Origin: Hyphomicrobiales bacterium | Lineage (GTDB): Bacteria; Pseudomonadota; Alphaproteobacteria; Rhizobiales; Beijerinckiaceae | Length of the DNA stretch: 64,000 nt | Assembly (NCBI GenBank): GCA_900470775.1 | Contig: UCBZ01000006.1 | Location: forward strand, 124,001 to 188,000 | Direction of reading: 5' to 3' | Shown: positions 34,081 to 43,633 of the stretch, one piece after another | How the letters are laid out: each line of letters begins with the position of its first letter | How positions within the stretch are numbered: position 1 is the first letter of the stretch | The notes under the pieces: generated by a model | What the model was told of the DNA's origin: nothing | What the model saw: only the letters and a program-made list of their open reading frames with translations | Databases searched by the model: none | Position numbers and translations under genes: made by a program

Positions 34081-37023
34081 TCAAGCCGCCTCGCTCGAAC
34101 TCGCCGCAGCCGCGCCCATCAGCCTCCGCGCTTCGGCTGCGCTCATCGGCTGGCCGAAGATATAGCCTTGCGCGTACTGGCAGCCGAGTTGGTAGAGTTC
34201 GATCGCGTCGGACTCGCTCTCGGCGCCCTCGGCGACCACGTCCATGCGCAGATCGGCGGCGAGCTGGACGATCGAGCGCAGGATCACGGGCGGCTTGCCG
34301 TTGCCCATCTGGCGCACGAAGCTCTGGTCGACCTTGATCGTGTCGAAGGGGAAGCGCTGCAGATAGGACAGCGAGGAATAGCCCGTGCCGAAATCGTCGA
34401 GCGAGAGGCCGGCGCCGAGATCGCGGATGCGCGACAGCATCTGCGCGGCATATTCCGGGTTCTCCATCACCAGGCTTTCGGTGATCTCGAGCTTCAGCGT
34501 GCCCGGCAGGATGCGTCGGCGGCCGAGCACGGTCTTCACGTCGTGCAGCAGGTCGTGGCGCAGCAATTGCCGGCTGGAGACGTTGACGCTGGCGAAGATC
34601 GGCGGATCGACATCCAGCGCCGCCTGCCAGGCCTCGAGCTCGCGCGCGGTGCGGTCCATCACATAGACGCCGAGATCGACGATCAGCCCGGTTTCCTCGG
34701 CGATGGCGAGGAAGTCCTGCGGCATCAGCCGGCCCTCGCGCGGATGGTCCCAGCGCACCAGCGCCTCGAAGCCGGCGATGGTGCGGTCTTCCAGCCGGAC
34801 GATCGGCTGGTACATCACCTGGATCTCGCCGCGTTCGATGGCGCGGCGCAGGTCGCTTTCCAGCGCCAGGCGGTCGTTGCGGTCGGTTCGCATCGTCGGC
34901 ACGAAGACCTCGATCTTGTTGCCGCCCTGGCGCTTGGCATGGGCCATGGCGAGTTCGGCGTTCTTCAAGGCGTCGTCCTTGCGCGCCGCCGGCGCGGGGT
35001 CGAACAGGGCCAGACCCACCGAAGGCGTCAGCAGTATCTCGCGCTCGGCGAAGGTGATCGGCGTGGAGACGGCGCGGCGCACCAGCTCGGCCAGCGCCAG
35101 GATGCGCTCGGGGTCGCGCTCGGAGACGAGGATCATGGCGAAGGTGTCGCCGCCGATGCGCGCCAGCGTGTCCTGTGCCCGCAACAGCCGGCCGAGCCGG
35201 CGCGCCAGCGTCAGCAGGATCGAATCGCCGGCAGAGAAGCCGACGGATTCATTGACCTGCTTGAACCGGTCGATGTCGATCACCAGCACCGTCGGACGGA
35301 TGCTCTCATCGGCGCGGGTGAAGCCGAACACGGCCGAGAGCCGGTCCTGGAAGAGCTTGCGGTTGGGCAGGCCGGTCAGGTTGTCGTGGACGGCGTCATG
35401 CAGCATGCGCTCCTGCGCAGTGCGCTGCTCGGTGACGTCGGCGAGCGTGCCGATGACGCGGATGACCTCGCCATCTGACCCGATCACCGGGCGGGCCTTG
35501 AGGTTGAACCAGTGATAGGCGCCATTGGCCGAGCGCAGCCGGAGATCGAGGTTCAGCTTGCCGCGCCGCTGCTCCAGAACCGCGTCCAGCGAGACGCGGT
35601 AGCGATCGCGGTCGGCGACATGCATATGCTCGAACCAGCGCGCGGCCGAGCCTTCGAGCGCGCCGCGCCCCAGGCCCAGCAAGGCCTCGATCTGTGGCGA
35701 GACGAAGATCTTGTCGGCGCTGACGTCCCAGTCGAAGACGAGGTCGCCCGATCCCGACAAGGCCAGCGCCCGCCGCTCGGTGTCCGAGACGAGGCCTTGC
35801 GACAATCCGCTGCCGGCGAAGGCATGCTGGATCACGGTGAAGCCGATCAGGAGCACGATCAGCACGAGCCCGCCCAACAAGGCAGGCGCGACCAGATCGC
35901 GCTGGAACTGGCCGGTGACCGTGAAGCCCGCCGCCGTCACCCAGACCGCGAGCAGGAACCAGGTCGGGATCAGCATCACCGCGCGCTCATAGCCATGCGT
36001 TGCCAGATGCAGGATCAGCACGAAACCGACGGCCGCCACGGCCGCGATCGAGATGCGCGCGATGCCGGACGCCATCGGCGCGTCGAAGACGGCAAGGCCG
36101 ACGAGTGCGGCCAGTCCCAGCATCCAGACGATGGTGACGTGGCTGTAGCGCACATGCCAGCGCGCCAGGTTGAGATAGGCAAAGAGGAAGACCAGCAGCG
36201 TCGCCGCCAGCACCACTTCCGCACCGGCCCGGTAGATTCGTTCGATCGCCGGCGTCAGCGGGAAGATGCGCTGGAAGAAGCCGAAATCGAGCCCGGCATA
36301 GGCCAGAACCGCCCAGGCCAGCGCCGCGGCTGCGGGAAAGATCACCGCGCCCTTGACCACGAAGATGATGGTCAGGAACAGCGCCAGCAGGCCGGCGATG
36401 CCGATGATGATGCCCTTGTAGAGCGTCAGCCCGTTGGTCTTCTGGCGATAGGTCTCCTGCTCGTAGAGATAGAGCTGCGGCAGGTTGGGCGATTTCAGCT
36501 CGGCGACGAAGGTGACCGTCGTGCCGGGGTCGAGCGTGATCAGGAAGACATCGGCGTCGGGGCTGGCCTCGCGCTCGGGGCTGAGGCCTTGGCTTGCGGT
36601 CACCGCCTCGATGCGGCGGTCGCCGAGATCGGGCCAGATCACGCCGGAGCCGATCAGCCGGTGGAAGGGGGCGACCAGCAGCCGGTCGATCTGCTCGTCG
36701 GAATCATTGGTCAGCGCGAACACGATCCAGTCGGGCCGCGCCCCGGATTCGCGCGCCCGGACCGCGATGCGGCGGACGATGCCGTCGGGCCCCGGCGCGG
36801 TCGAGATCTGGATGACGTCGCCGTCGGATTTGTTGCGCTCGACGACATTGGTCAGGTCGAGCACCGTGGCATCGACCGGCACGCGCACGGCCTCGACCGC
36901 CGCAGCCGGTTCGGCCGCCGCGAGCAAGAGCCAGAGCGCAAGCCCGGCGATAGCGAGGCCGAACCGGATCAGTCGGTCGGGGAGGGTCAAGCTGCGCTCG
37001 GATCTGGGGTGGGGAATTGTCAT
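34081..37023 (-). CDS. 7TM-PAS-GGDEF(degenerate)-EAL signalling protein
   Basis: This is a 980-aa membrane protein in c-di-GMP signalling. An amino-terminal membrane segment precedes an extracytoplasmic domain of about 170 residues resembling 7TMR-DISM extracellular domains. Seven or so membrane helices follow, then a PAS domain ([18 protein letters not shown]), a GGDEF domain and an EAL domain. The GGDEF site reads [10 protein letters not shown] (near residue 623), with Thr for Glu, so cyclase activity is unlikely. The EAL site looks intact: EALVRW (Glu near 753), [31 protein letters not shown] and AEGAES. Phosphodiesterase activity is therefore expected. Confidence 0.92.
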   Translation of the reverse strand: MTIPHPRSERSLTLPDRLIRFGLAIAGLALWLLLAAAEPAAAVEAVRVPVDATVLDLTNVVERNKSDGDVIQISTAPGPDGIVRRIAVRARESGARPDWIVFALTNDSDEQIDRLLVAPFHRLIGSGVIWPDLGDRRIEAVTASQGLSPEREASPDADVFLITLDPGTTVTFVAELKSPNLPQLYLYEQETYRQKTNGLTLYKGIIIGIAGLLALFLTIIFVVKGAVIFPAAAALAWAVLAYAGLDFGFFQRIFPLTPAIERIYRAGAEVVLAATLLVFLFAYLNLARWHVRYSHVTIVWMLGLAALVGLAVFDAPMASGIARISIAAVAAVGFVLILHLATHGYERAVMLIPTWFLLAVWVTAAGFTVTGQFQRDLVAPALLGGLVLIVLLIGFTVIQHAFAGSGLSQGLVSDTERRALALSGSGDLVFDWDVSADKIFVSPQIEALLGLGRGALEGSAARWFEHMHVADRDRYRVSLDAVLEQRRGKLNLDLRLRSANGAYHWFNLKARPVIGSDGEVIRVIGTLADVTEQRTAQERMLHDAVHDNLTGLPNRKLFQDRLSAVFGFTRADESIRPTVLVIDIDRFKQVNESVGFSAGDSILLTLARRLGRLLRAQDTLARIGGDTFAMILVSERDPERILALAELVRRAVSTPITFAEREILLTPSVGLALFDPAPAARKDDALKNAELAMAHAKRQGGNKIEVFVPTMRTDRNDRLALESDLRRAIERGEIQVMYQPIVRLEDRTIAGFEALVRWDHPREGRLMPQDFLAIAEETGLIVDLGVYVMDRTARELEAWQAALDVDPPIFASVNVSSRQLLRHDLLHDVKTVLGRRRILPGTLKLEITESLVMENPEYAAQMLSRIRDLGAGLSLDDFGTGYSSLSYLQRFPFDTIKVDQSFVRQMGNGKPPVILRSIVQLAADLRMDVVAEGAESESDAIELYQLGCQYAQGYIFGQPMSAAEARRLMGAAAASSSEAA

Positions 37024-37109
37024 GCGTCTTCGGGGGTCAGTCCTATCGGCGGCTCGTGGCAAGGGCAAGGCATCCGACGCTCTGTCGGCGAGCCATGCAC
37101 CGCCTGCCG

Positions 37110-37709
37110 TCACCGGGCGTCGCCCGGGAGCCTGTCGCTCGCCAGGGAGGCATAAAGCAGATGGTCGGCCCAGGCGCCGTTGATCCTGAGATAGGACCGC
37201 GCCATCCCCTCATGCTGAAAGCCGACCCGGTCGAGCAGCCGGCGGGAGGGGGCGTTGTTGGGCAGGCAGGCGGCCTCGACACGGTGCAGCGCCAATTCCG
37301 AGAAGGCGAAGCGCAGCGCGCCGCGCACCGCCTCGCTCATATGGCCCTTGCCGGCATGGCGCTGGCCCATCCAGTAGCCCAGCGTGCAGGCCTGCGCGAC
37401 GCCGCGCCGGACGAGCCCGAGCGTCAGCCCGCCGAGCAGCATCTCCGAGCGCGCATCGAGGACGAAGAGCGAATAGGCCTCGTCGGCTGCGATCTCGCGG
37501 GCGGCGCGCTTGACCCGGAGGCGAAACGAGGTCCGCGTCAGGTCGTCCTCGTTCCAGGTCGGTTCCCAGGGCGTCAGGAACTCGCGGCTCTCCATGCGCA
37601 GCACGGCCCAGGCGGCATAGTCCGTCGCCTGCGGCGCGCGCAGGATCAGGTTCTGTGTCCGGATCAGCGGGCGGGTGGGCGGCTCTGTCGAGAAGCGGAA
37701 CAGCGCCAT
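37110..37709 (-). CDS. GNAT family N-acetyltransferase, RimJ/RimL type
   Basis: This is a 199-aa acetyltransferase. RimJ/RimL-like marks are an early [18 protein letters not shown], the acetyl-CoA block [20 protein letters not shown] and [20 protein letters not shown], followed by [13 protein letters not shown]. It may modify a ribosomal protein amino terminus or another amine. It starts three bases after the M16 peptidase stop and belongs to the thrC operon. Confidence 0.92.
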   Translation of the reverse strand: MALFRFSTEPPTRPLIRTQNLILRAPQATDYAAWAVLRMESREFLTPWEPTWNEDDLTRTSFRLRVKRAAREIAADEAYSLFVLDARSEMLLGGLTLGLVRRGVAQACTLGYWMGQRHAGKGHMSEAVRGALRFAFSELALHRVEAACLPNNAPSRRLLDRVGFQHEGMARSYLRINGAWADHLLYASLASDRLPGDAR

Positions 37710-37712
37710 GGT

Positions 37713-39062
37713 CTAATCCGCCGACCGCGCCGCATGTCGCAGCCGTTTGGCCGGGGGCAATCCCTGCAAGGGACCCACCGCCGCGATCGTCGGCTGATGG
37801 CCGAGCAGCGAGCGGCCGGCCGCCCGCACATCCTCGAGCGTCACCGCGTCGAGCCGCGCGGCCAGCTCCTCGCGCGGGATCGCCCGGCCGAACAGCAGCA
37901 CCTGCCGCGCCATCTGTTCGAGCTTGCCGCCGGGGCTCTCCAGCGAGGCCAGCAACCCGACCTTCATCTGCGCCCGGGCGCGCGCCACCTCCGCCTCGCT
38001 CGTATCCTCCGCCGCCTGGCGCAGGCAGGCGAGTGCGACCTCGATCAGCTCGCCGACATCTTCCGGTCCCGTCCCCGCGCCGATGCCGAAGACGCCGCAA
38101 TCGGAGAAGGGCCAATGGAAGGCGTCGATCGCATAGGCCAGGCCGCGCTGCTCGCGCACCTGCTGGAACAGCCGCGACGACAGCCCGCCGCCGAGCACCG
38201 CCGAAAAGATCTGCAGCGGATAATGCGCGCCGTCCTTGAAGGCCTGGCCGGGAAAGCCGAGCACGAGATGGACCTGCTCCTCGTCGCTGGTGACCCGCGC
38301 CTCGCCGCCGAGATAGCGCCCGTCCTCACGCACCAGCGCGATCGCCGGGCTTGCCGGCAGGGCCGCGAGGTGGGTCTCTGCGAGCTTGACCAGTTCGGCA
38401 TGATCGACGGCGCCAGAGGCCGCCAGCACCATGTTGCCGGCATGGTAGTGTCGCGCCAGATAGGCGCGGATCGCCTCGGGGGTGAAGCTTTTGACCGTCT
38501 TGGCCGTGCCCAGGATCGGCCGGCCGAGCGGCTGGTCGGGGAAGGCGGCTTGCAGGAAACGATCATAGACGAGGTCGTCGGGCGTATCCTGCACGGCGCC
38601 GATCTCCTGCAGGATCACGCCCTTTTCGCGCTTCAGCTCCTCTGGGGTGAGCGAGGGCGAGGTCAGGATGTCGGCGAGGATATCGACGGCGAGAGGCAGG
38701 TCAGTGCCCAGCACGCGCGCGGTGTAGCAGGTGTATTCGACCGATGTCGCGGCATTGAGATCGCCGCCGACGCTCTCGATCTCCTCGGCAATCTGAAGTG
38801 CGTTGCGCCGCGCCGTGCCCTTGAAGGCCATGTGCTCGAGCAGATGGGCAAGGCCATGCTCATGAGGCAGCTCGTCGCGCGAGCCGGAGCCGATCCAGAT
38901 GCCGAGCGACACCGTCGCGGCATGGTCCATGCGTTGCGACACGACGCGCAGGCCCGATGGCAGCGTCGTCAGCCCGACATCGGGGTCATGCGCGCCGCGC
39001 GTGCTGCTGGCCGCGACCTCGGCGATCTCGGCGGGACCGGTTGCGCTCATCTCCGCGCTCAT
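37713..39062 (-). CDS. M16 family zinc metallopeptidase (mitochondrial processing peptidase-like)
   Basis: This is a 449-aa M16B peptidase. The inverted zinc motif HxxEH is in HGLAHLLEHMAFKGT, with the distal Glu in the ESVGGDLNAATSVEYTCY region. A glycine-rich loop and a second inactive domain follow (LGGGLSSRLFQQVREQRGLA). It is the bacterial relative of the mitochondrial processing peptidase beta subunit. No partner M16 gene is adjacent. The ATG at 39062 overlaps the thrC stop by four bases. Confidence 0.94.
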   Translation of the reverse strand: MSAEMSATGPAEIAEVAASSTRGAHDPDVGLTTLPSGLRVVSQRMDHAATVSLGIWIGSGSRDELPHEHGLAHLLEHMAFKGTARRNALQIAEEIESVGGDLNAATSVEYTCYTARVLGTDLPLAVDILADILTSPSLTPEELKREKGVILQEIGAVQDTPDDLVYDRFLQAAFPDQPLGRPILGTAKTVKSFTPEAIRAYLARHYHAGNMVLAASGAVDHAELVKLAETHLAALPASPAIALVREDGRYLGGEARVTSDEEQVHLVLGFPGQAFKDGAHYPLQIFSAVLGGGLSSRLFQQVREQRGLAYAIDAFHWPFSDCGVFGIGAGTGPEDVGELIEVALACLRQAAEDTSEAEVARARAQMKVGLLASLESPGGKLEQMARQVLLFGRAIPREELAARLDAVTLEDVRAAGRSLLGHQPTIAAVGPLQGLPPAKRLRHAARSAD

Positions 39063-40474
39063 GCCGCCACTCCCCGCACGGCACGGGCCTTGGCCCGGAC
39101 GAAAGCTTCGATGGCGCTCTGGTCGTTCGGCAGCAGGGTGAAGCGCTCCTGCCGCTCGATCAGATCGGCGAGATGGGCGGGCAGGGCCGGCGTCACGCCG
39201 CTTGCGGCCTTCACCGCCGCCGGGAACTTGGCAGGATGGGCGGTGCCCAGCACGATCATCGGCGTCGCCGGATCCTTGGCAAGCCCGCTGCGCGCCGCCG
39301 CGACGCCGACCGCCGTATGCGGATCGAGCAGATAGCCGGCGTCGCGCCAGGTCTGGCCGATCTCAGCCGAGGTCGCGGCTTCGTCGATCCCGACCGCGTC
39401 GAATTCGGCCCGGATCGCGGCGAGCGGGCCGGGCGCGATCTCGAAGCGGCCGGATTGCTGCAGGGACTGCATCAGCCGGCGCACAGCTGACCCGTCGCGG
39501 CCATGCACCTCGAACAGCAAACGCTCGAAATTCGAGGAAATCTGGATGTCCATCGAGGGCGAGGTCGTGGCATGCACGCCCTTCATCTCATAGGCGCCGC
39601 TTTCGAGCGTACGCGCCAGGATGTCGTTGCTGTTGGTGCCGATCAGCAGGCGCTCGATCGGCAGACCCATCCGCTTGGCGACGAAGCCGGCGAGCACGTC
39701 GCCGAAATTCCCCGTCGGCACCGCAAACGAGACCTTGCGGCCGGGCGCGCCGAGCGAGACGGCGGCGGTGAAGTAATACACCACCTGCGCCGCGATCCGC
39801 GCCCAGTTGATCGAGTTGACGCCCGACAGCCCGATCTCGTCGCGGAAGGCGTGGTGGTTGAACAGCGCCTTCACCAAATTCTGGCAGTCGTCGAAGGTGC
39901 CGTCGATCGCGATAGCGTGGACGTTATCGGCCTCGACCGTCGTCATCTGACGGCGCTGCACATCGGAGACGCGGCCCTGCGGGTAGAGGATGAAGACGTC
40001 GACCCGCTCCAGCCCCTTGAAAGCGTCGATCGCCGCCCCGCCGGTGTCGCCCGAGGTCGCGCCGACGATGGTCGCGCGCTGGCCGCGCTGCTTGAGGACA
40101 TGGTCCATCAGCCGCCCGAGAAGCTGCATCGCCACATCCTTGAAGGCGAGCGTCGGGCCGTGGAAGAGCTCCAGCACGAAGAGATTGTCGCCGATCTGGT
40201 TCAGCGGGCACACCGCCGGGTGGCGGAAGGTGGCGTAAGCCTCGGCGATCATCGCCGACAGCGCCGACCCCTCGATGTCGCCATCGGCAAGCGCGCCGAT
40301 CACCCGCTCGGCGACCTGCGCGTAGCTCTGACCGGAAAACCCGGCGATCTCGTCAGGCGTCAGCGTCGGAAACGTCTTGGGCACATAAAGCCCGCCATCG
40401 CGGGCAAGCCCGGCGAGCAGCGCATCGGAGAAGGAGAGGGCGGGAGCCTCCCCGCGGGTGGACACATGCAGCAC
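39059..40474 (-). CDS. thrC: Threonine synthase
   Basis: ThrC converts O-phosphohomoserine to threonine with PLP. The 471-aa protein is the long bacterial/fungal type: STRGEAPALSF, the PLP-lysine in HGPTLAFKDVAMQ (Lys near 112), GATSGDTGGAAIDAF and SFAVPTGNFGDVLAGF. The start is a GTG at 40474, because VLHVSTRGE is where homologs begin and the longer open frame upstream reads through repeat DNA. It heads the operon thrC-M16-GNAT, and the substrate-supplying thrB is at 25961. Confidence 0.95.
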   Translation of the reverse strand: MLHVSTRGEAPALSFSDALLAGLARDGGLYVPKTFPTLTPDEIAGFSGQSYAQVAERVIGALADGDIEGSALSAMIAEAYATFRHPAVCPLNQIGDNLFVLELFHGPTLAFKDVAMQLLGRLMDHVLKQRGQRATIVGATSGDTGGAAIDAFKGLERVDVFILYPQGRVSDVQRRQMTTVEADNVHAIAIDGTFDDCQNLVKALFNHHAFRDEIGLSGVNSINWARIAAQVVYYFTAAVSLGAPGRKVSFAVPTGNFGDVLAGFVAKRMGLPIERLLIGTNSNDILARTLESGAYEMKGVHATTSPSMDIQISSNFERLLFEVHGRDGSAVRRLMQSLQQSGRFEIAPGPLAAIRAEFDAVGIDEAATSAEIGQTWRDAGYLLDPHTAVGVAAARSGLAKDPATPMIVLGTAHPAKFPAAVKAASGVTPALPAHLADLIERQERFTLLPNDQSAIEAFVRAKARAVRGVAA

Positions 40475-40570
40475 GGCGTCTTGTCTCGGTCTGGGCTCGT
40501 GGAGGTGGTGCCTGAAGCTATAGGCCCGTGGGCCGTGGAGGGCAAAGGGCCAAGGCTGCCCCAAACTCGG

Positions 40571-40682
40571 CCCTCATCCCGAGGAGCCGCGCAGCGGCGT
40601 CTCGAAGGGTGCTTCAGAAGCCTCCGGAACCGACTGGATCATCCTTCGAGACGCCGGCTTTGCCTGCTCGGCAGGATGAGGG
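40571..40682. repeat. Nested palindromic intergenic repeat, family 2
   Basis: The outer arms are CCCTCATCC (40571-40579) and GGATGAGGG (40674-40682). The inner arms CGGCGTCTCGAAGG (40595-40608) and CCTTCGAGACGCCG (40643-40656) form a perfect 14-bp stem. The arm sequences differ from family 1, but the nested plan and length are the same. The element separates SURF1 from thrC. Confidence 0.88.
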
Positions 40683-40704
40683 CTGAGCATCGGACGGCGC
40701 CGTC

Positions 40705-41478
40705 TCAATCCGTCTCGTTGACTCTCCTGCGCCCCTGCCAGGCAAAGGCCACAAACACCCCGATCAGCGTCGCCGCCAGCCCGAACCAGGTCAGCGCGTA
40801 GGACAAGTGGTTGTCGGGGATGCGCGCGATCAGCTCCTTCGCGTCGACGCCGGCCGGCGGCGTCAGCCCGTCGCCCTGGCGCTCGGCCTCGAGATAGAAC
40901 GGCGCGGCGGCTCCCAAGCCCAACGAAGCGGCGATGGCCGCCGGGTCGCGGGTGTAGAACTCGCGATTGGCCGGCAAATCGGCCGGCGTGAACGAGCCGC
41001 GTGGCTCGGGCGCGCGCAGGAAGCCGGTGACGGTCGCTGCGCCTGAGGCCGGCGTGATCTCGCCGAGCCGGCTTTCCGGCACGAAGCCGCGATTGACCAG
41101 CACCACGCCGCCGTCAGTCAGCTTGAAACCCTGGAAGATCCAGCGGCCGAAGCCCGAGAGCTGGCGCGTGCCGGGCGCCCCGGCGGCGATCGTCGTGCGA
41201 ACGCCGGCGAAGGCGCCGTCGAGGAAGCTGCCCTGCGCCGTGACGCGGGTCAGGTCGAGCGTCGCAGGATCGAGCCCGGCCCAGGAGGCCGAGGCCGGCA
41301 TCGGCGCCGGAATGCCCGCCGACTGCGCGAAAAGCCGTTCGATGAAGACGCGCTTCTCGCCCATGCGCGCGATCTGCCACGCCCCCAGCGTGCACAGGAT
41401 CGCGACGCCCAGGATCGACAGCAGGGCCGGCCACAGCAAACCCGGGCGCGGCCCTTCGGGAGAGGCTGTGTCGCTCAC
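40705..41478 (-). CDS. SURF1 family cytochrome oxidase assembly protein
   Basis: This 257-aa inner-membrane protein helps insert heme a into cytochrome c oxidase. A first TM helix (WPALLSILGVAILCTLGAWQ) and a last one (SYALTWFGLAATLIGVFVAF) flank the periplasmic domain with VLVNRGFVP and IPDNHLSYALTWF. The GTG start at 41478 overlaps the DUF983 stop (GTGA). It is the last gene of the oxidase cluster. Confidence 0.93.
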   Translation of the reverse strand: MSDTASPEGPRPGLLWPALLSILGVAILCTLGAWQIARMGEKRVFIERLFAQSAGIPAPMPASASWAGLDPATLDLTRVTAQGSFLDGAFAGVRTTIAAGAPGTRQLSGFGRWIFQGFKLTDGGVVLVNRGFVPESRLGEITPASGAATVTGFLRAPEPRGSFTPADLPANREFYTRDPAAIAASLGLGAAAPFYLEAERQGDGLTPPAGVDAKELIARIPDNHLSYALTWFGLAATLIGVFVAFAWQGRRRVNETD

Positions 41479-41864
41479 CTCTCCGGCTCGCTCTTGTCGA
41501 GCCGGCCTTCCTGCGCCTTGTTGGCATATTGCAGCGACACCGCCAGGCCCTTCATCGGCCGCAGCAGCGCCAGGCAGACGATCACGGCGAGCGGCAGCCA
41601 GATCATCATATGCACCCAGATCGGCGGCTCGTAGGCGATCTCGACATAAAGCGCCGAGCCCAGCACGGCGAACCCCGCGATCAGCATGATGAACACCGCT
41701 GGCCCGTCGGCCGAATCGGCGAAGCTGAAATCGAGTCCGCAGGCCGAGCAGCGCGGCCGTACCTTCAGGAAGCCGTCGAACAGCTTGCCCTCGCCGCAGC
41801 GCGGGCAGCGGCCGGCGAGGCCGGTCGAATAGGGCGAAGGCAGGTTGTGCTGGTCGTCGGCCAT
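41475..41864 (-). CDS. DUF983 domain-containing protein
   Basis: This is a 129-aa protein with an amino-terminal four-Cys zinc-ribbon-like motif (CPRCGEG then CSACGLDF) and two membrane helices (FIMLIAGFAVLGSALYV, MIWLPLAVIVCLALL). DUF983 genes are commonly found in alphaproteobacterial aa3 oxidase clusters, but their role is not proven. Its stop is coupled to SURF1. Confidence 0.92.
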   Translation of the reverse strand: MADDQHNLPSPYSTGLAGRCPRCGEGKLFDGFLKVRPRCSACGLDFSFADSADGPAVFIMLIAGFAVLGSALYVEIAYEPPIWVHMMIWLPLAVIVCLALLRPMKGLAVSLQYANKAQEGRLDKSEPER

Positions 41865-41883
41865 GGCGGCCTCCTGAAATGCG

Positions 41884-41907
41884 AAAGGCGGCCGCGAGGC
41901 CGCCTTT
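41884..41907 (-). terminator. Strong hairpin between ctaE and DUF983
   Basis: AAAGGCGGCC (41884-41893) and GGCCGCCTTT (41898-41907) form a perfect 10-bp stem with a GCGA tetraloop. It lies 23 bases after the ctaE stop. The T run is partly inside the stem, so it may be a partial terminator or an mRNA-stability element inside the cluster. Confidence 0.6.
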
Positions 41908-41929
41908 GCCGTTGCGGTATCGTGTCGGC

Positions 41930-42793
41930 TCAGTGCGCCGCGGCGACGCCTGAGCCCGCCCCCCAGACATAGATCGCGGCGAAGAGGAACAGCCAGACCA
42001 CGTCGACGAAGTGCCAGTACCAGGCGGCGAACTCGAAGCCGAGATGCTGGTCCGGCTTGAAGTGGCCGAGATAGGCCCGGTACAGGCAGATCGCCAGGAA
42101 GATCGTGCCGATCACCACATGGGCGCCGTGGAAGCCGGTCGCCATGAAGAAGGTCGCGCCATAGATGTGGCCGCTGAAGGCGAAGGAGGCGTGCGAGTAC
42201 TCGTAGACTTGGCAGGCTGTGAACAGGATGCCGAGGATCACCGTCAGCCAGAGGCCCTGCTTCAGCCCCTCGCGGTCGCCATGAATCAGGGCGTGGTGGG
42301 CCCAGGTCACGGTGGTGCCCGAGGTCAGCAGGATCAGCGTGTTGAGCAGCGGCAGGTGCCAGGGGTCGAAGGTTGCGATGCCGGTCGGGGGCCAGACGCC
42401 GCCGGTGAATTCCTTGCGGGTGAAGTTGATCGCCTCGCCCGAAAACAGGCTGGCGTCGAAGAAAGCCCAGAACCAGGCGACAAAGAACATCACCTCGGAG
42501 GCGATGAACATCAGCATCCCGTAGCGGTGATGCATCTGGACGACGCGGGTGTGGTGGCCCTCATGCTCGGCCTCGCGGACGACGTCCATCCACCAGGCGA
42601 GGAAGGTGTAGAGCACGCCGATCAGGCCGACGAAGAAGACGAGCGGGCCGAGCTTCATCCCGCCCAGCGTCATCGCCTTCATCCACATCACGGCGCCGCT
42701 CGCCATGATCGTCGCGCTGGTGGCGCCGATAAGCGGCCACGGGCTCGGATCGACGAGGTGGTAGTCGTGGTTCTTGGTATGGGCCCCGGCCAT
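41930..42793 (-). CDS. ctaE: Cytochrome c oxidase subunit III
   Basis: Subunit III of the aa3 oxidase is a 287-aa inner-membrane protein with seven helices. Typical blocks are HDYHLVDPSPWPL at the start, SEVMFFVAWFWAFFDASLF, HALIHGDREGLKQGL and WYWHFVDVVWLFLFAAIYVW. The ATG at 42793 (MAGAHTKNHDYH) is the family start. It follows ctaG by about 50 bases. Confidence 0.97.
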   Translation of the reverse strand: MAGAHTKNHDYHLVDPSPWPLIGATSATIMASGAVMWMKAMTLGGMKLGPLVFFVGLIGVLYTFLAWWMDVVREAEHEGHHTRVVQMHHRYGMLMFIASEVMFFVAWFWAFFDASLFSGEAINFTRKEFTGGVWPPTGIATFDPWHLPLLNTLILLTSGTTVTWAHHALIHGDREGLKQGLWLTVILGILFTACQVYEYSHASFAFSGHIYGATFFMATGFHGAHVVIGTIFLAICLYRAYLGHFKPDQHLGFEFAAWYWHFVDVVWLFLFAAIYVWGAGSGVAAAH

Positions 42794-42845
42794 CGTAATC
42801 AGTCTCCGCGTCCGACTTTGCAGCAGCCGTTTCCGGCGCCGATAT

Positions 42846-43460
42846 TTACAGGTTCGATTTCGCTGCGTCACCCTTGGCGGGGGCATCCCCGCTTTGGGCG
42901 AGCGGCTGCCCCGCCTTGGAGGCGAAATAGGTGTAGGACAGCGTGATCGCGTTCATGCCGTCGAGCTCGCGATTCCCCGCGATCTCCGGGTCGATATAGA
43001 ACACGACCGGCGCTTCCAGGCTCTCGCCCGGCTGCAGCGTATGCTCGGTGAAGCAGAAGCACTGGATCTTGACGAAATAGGCGGCGCCTTTTTCCGGCGC
43101 GATGTTGTAGCTGGCGATGCCGGTAGAGGCGCGGCTGGTCTTGTTGGTGATCTTGTAGAACACCGTCTTCGTCTCGCCGACGCGCAGGCGAATCTCGGGG
43201 CTTTCGGGCGTGAAGCTCCAGCCCAGACCCGGCGCGACATTGGCATCGAAGCGCACCGCCATCGTCCGGTCGAGGATCGTGCCCGCGCCGGCCGTCCCGG
43301 TCATCGGCGTGCCGCCAAAGCCGGTCGCCTTGCAGAACATGTCGTAGAGCGGCACGGCGGCGAAGGAGAGCCCGGTCATGCCCATGGCGACGCCGGCGCA
43401 GATCAGCGCCGTGCGGCCGAGATTCTTGGGCTTCTCGCGAACAGGCTCGGGCGCGCTCAT
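42846..43460 (-). CDS. ctaG: Cytochrome c oxidase assembly protein CtaG/Cox11
   Basis: Cox11 delivers copper to the CuB site of subunit I. The 204-aa protein has one amino-terminal TM helix (LICAGVAMGMTGLSFAAVPLY), then the first Cys in YDMFCKATGFGG. The copper motif CFCFTEHTL sits in the periplasmic immunoglobulin-like domain. The ATG at 43460 shares a base with the coxF stop; a GTG three bases upstream is possible. Confidence 0.95.
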   Translation of the reverse strand: MSAPEPVREKPKNLGRTALICAGVAMGMTGLSFAAVPLYDMFCKATGFGGTPMTGTAGAGTILDRTMAVRFDANVAPGLGWSFTPESPEIRLRVGETKTVFYKITNKTSRASTGIASYNIAPEKGAAYFVKIQCFCFTEHTLQPGESLEAPVVFYIDPEIAGNRELDGMNAITLSYTYFASKAGQPLAQSGDAPAKGDAAKSNL

Positions 43461-43633
43461 CACAGCGGCCTGTTCATGATGGCGGGGCCGGTCTTCACCA
43501 GCGTCACCACGAAGAAGAACACCACGAGTCCGGCCAGAACCAGCGCCAGCGCGATGTTGCGGCGCTTGCGGCGGGCCATGTCCTCCGGCGAGAAGGCGGC
43601 CGGCGCGGGCAGCTTTCTGCGCGACTCGCTCAT
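43460..43633 (-). CDS. coxF: CoxF-like small membrane protein
   Basis: This is a 57-aa protein with a basic amino terminus ([14 protein letters not shown]), one TM helix ([20 protein letters not shown]) and the ending [11 protein letters not shown]. Small one-helix proteins ending in a similar G-P-x-x-x-x-RPL pattern lie at this place, between ctaB and ctaG, in other Rhizobiales. The function is not established. It overlaps both neighbours, by four bases at ctaB and one at ctaG. Confidence 0.85.
   Translation of the reverse strand: MSESRRKLPAPAAFSPEDMARRKRRNIALALVLAGLVVFFFVVTLVKTGPAIMNRPL

Noticed and set aside
33865..35478. A 537-codon plus-strand frame opposite the EAL gene and the Fic antitoxin
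   Set aside because: It spans two convincing opposite-strand genes and has no family features.
35512..37155. Long plus-strand open frame opposite the EAL protein
   Set aside because: It is Gln/Arg/Asp-rich with no recognisable motif and lies wholly antisense to a well-supported gene.
37110..37709. Possibility that the GNAT next to thrC and the GNAT at 30373 are duplicates
   Set aside because: They share only the general acetyl-CoA-binding pattern; their other blocks and lengths differ.
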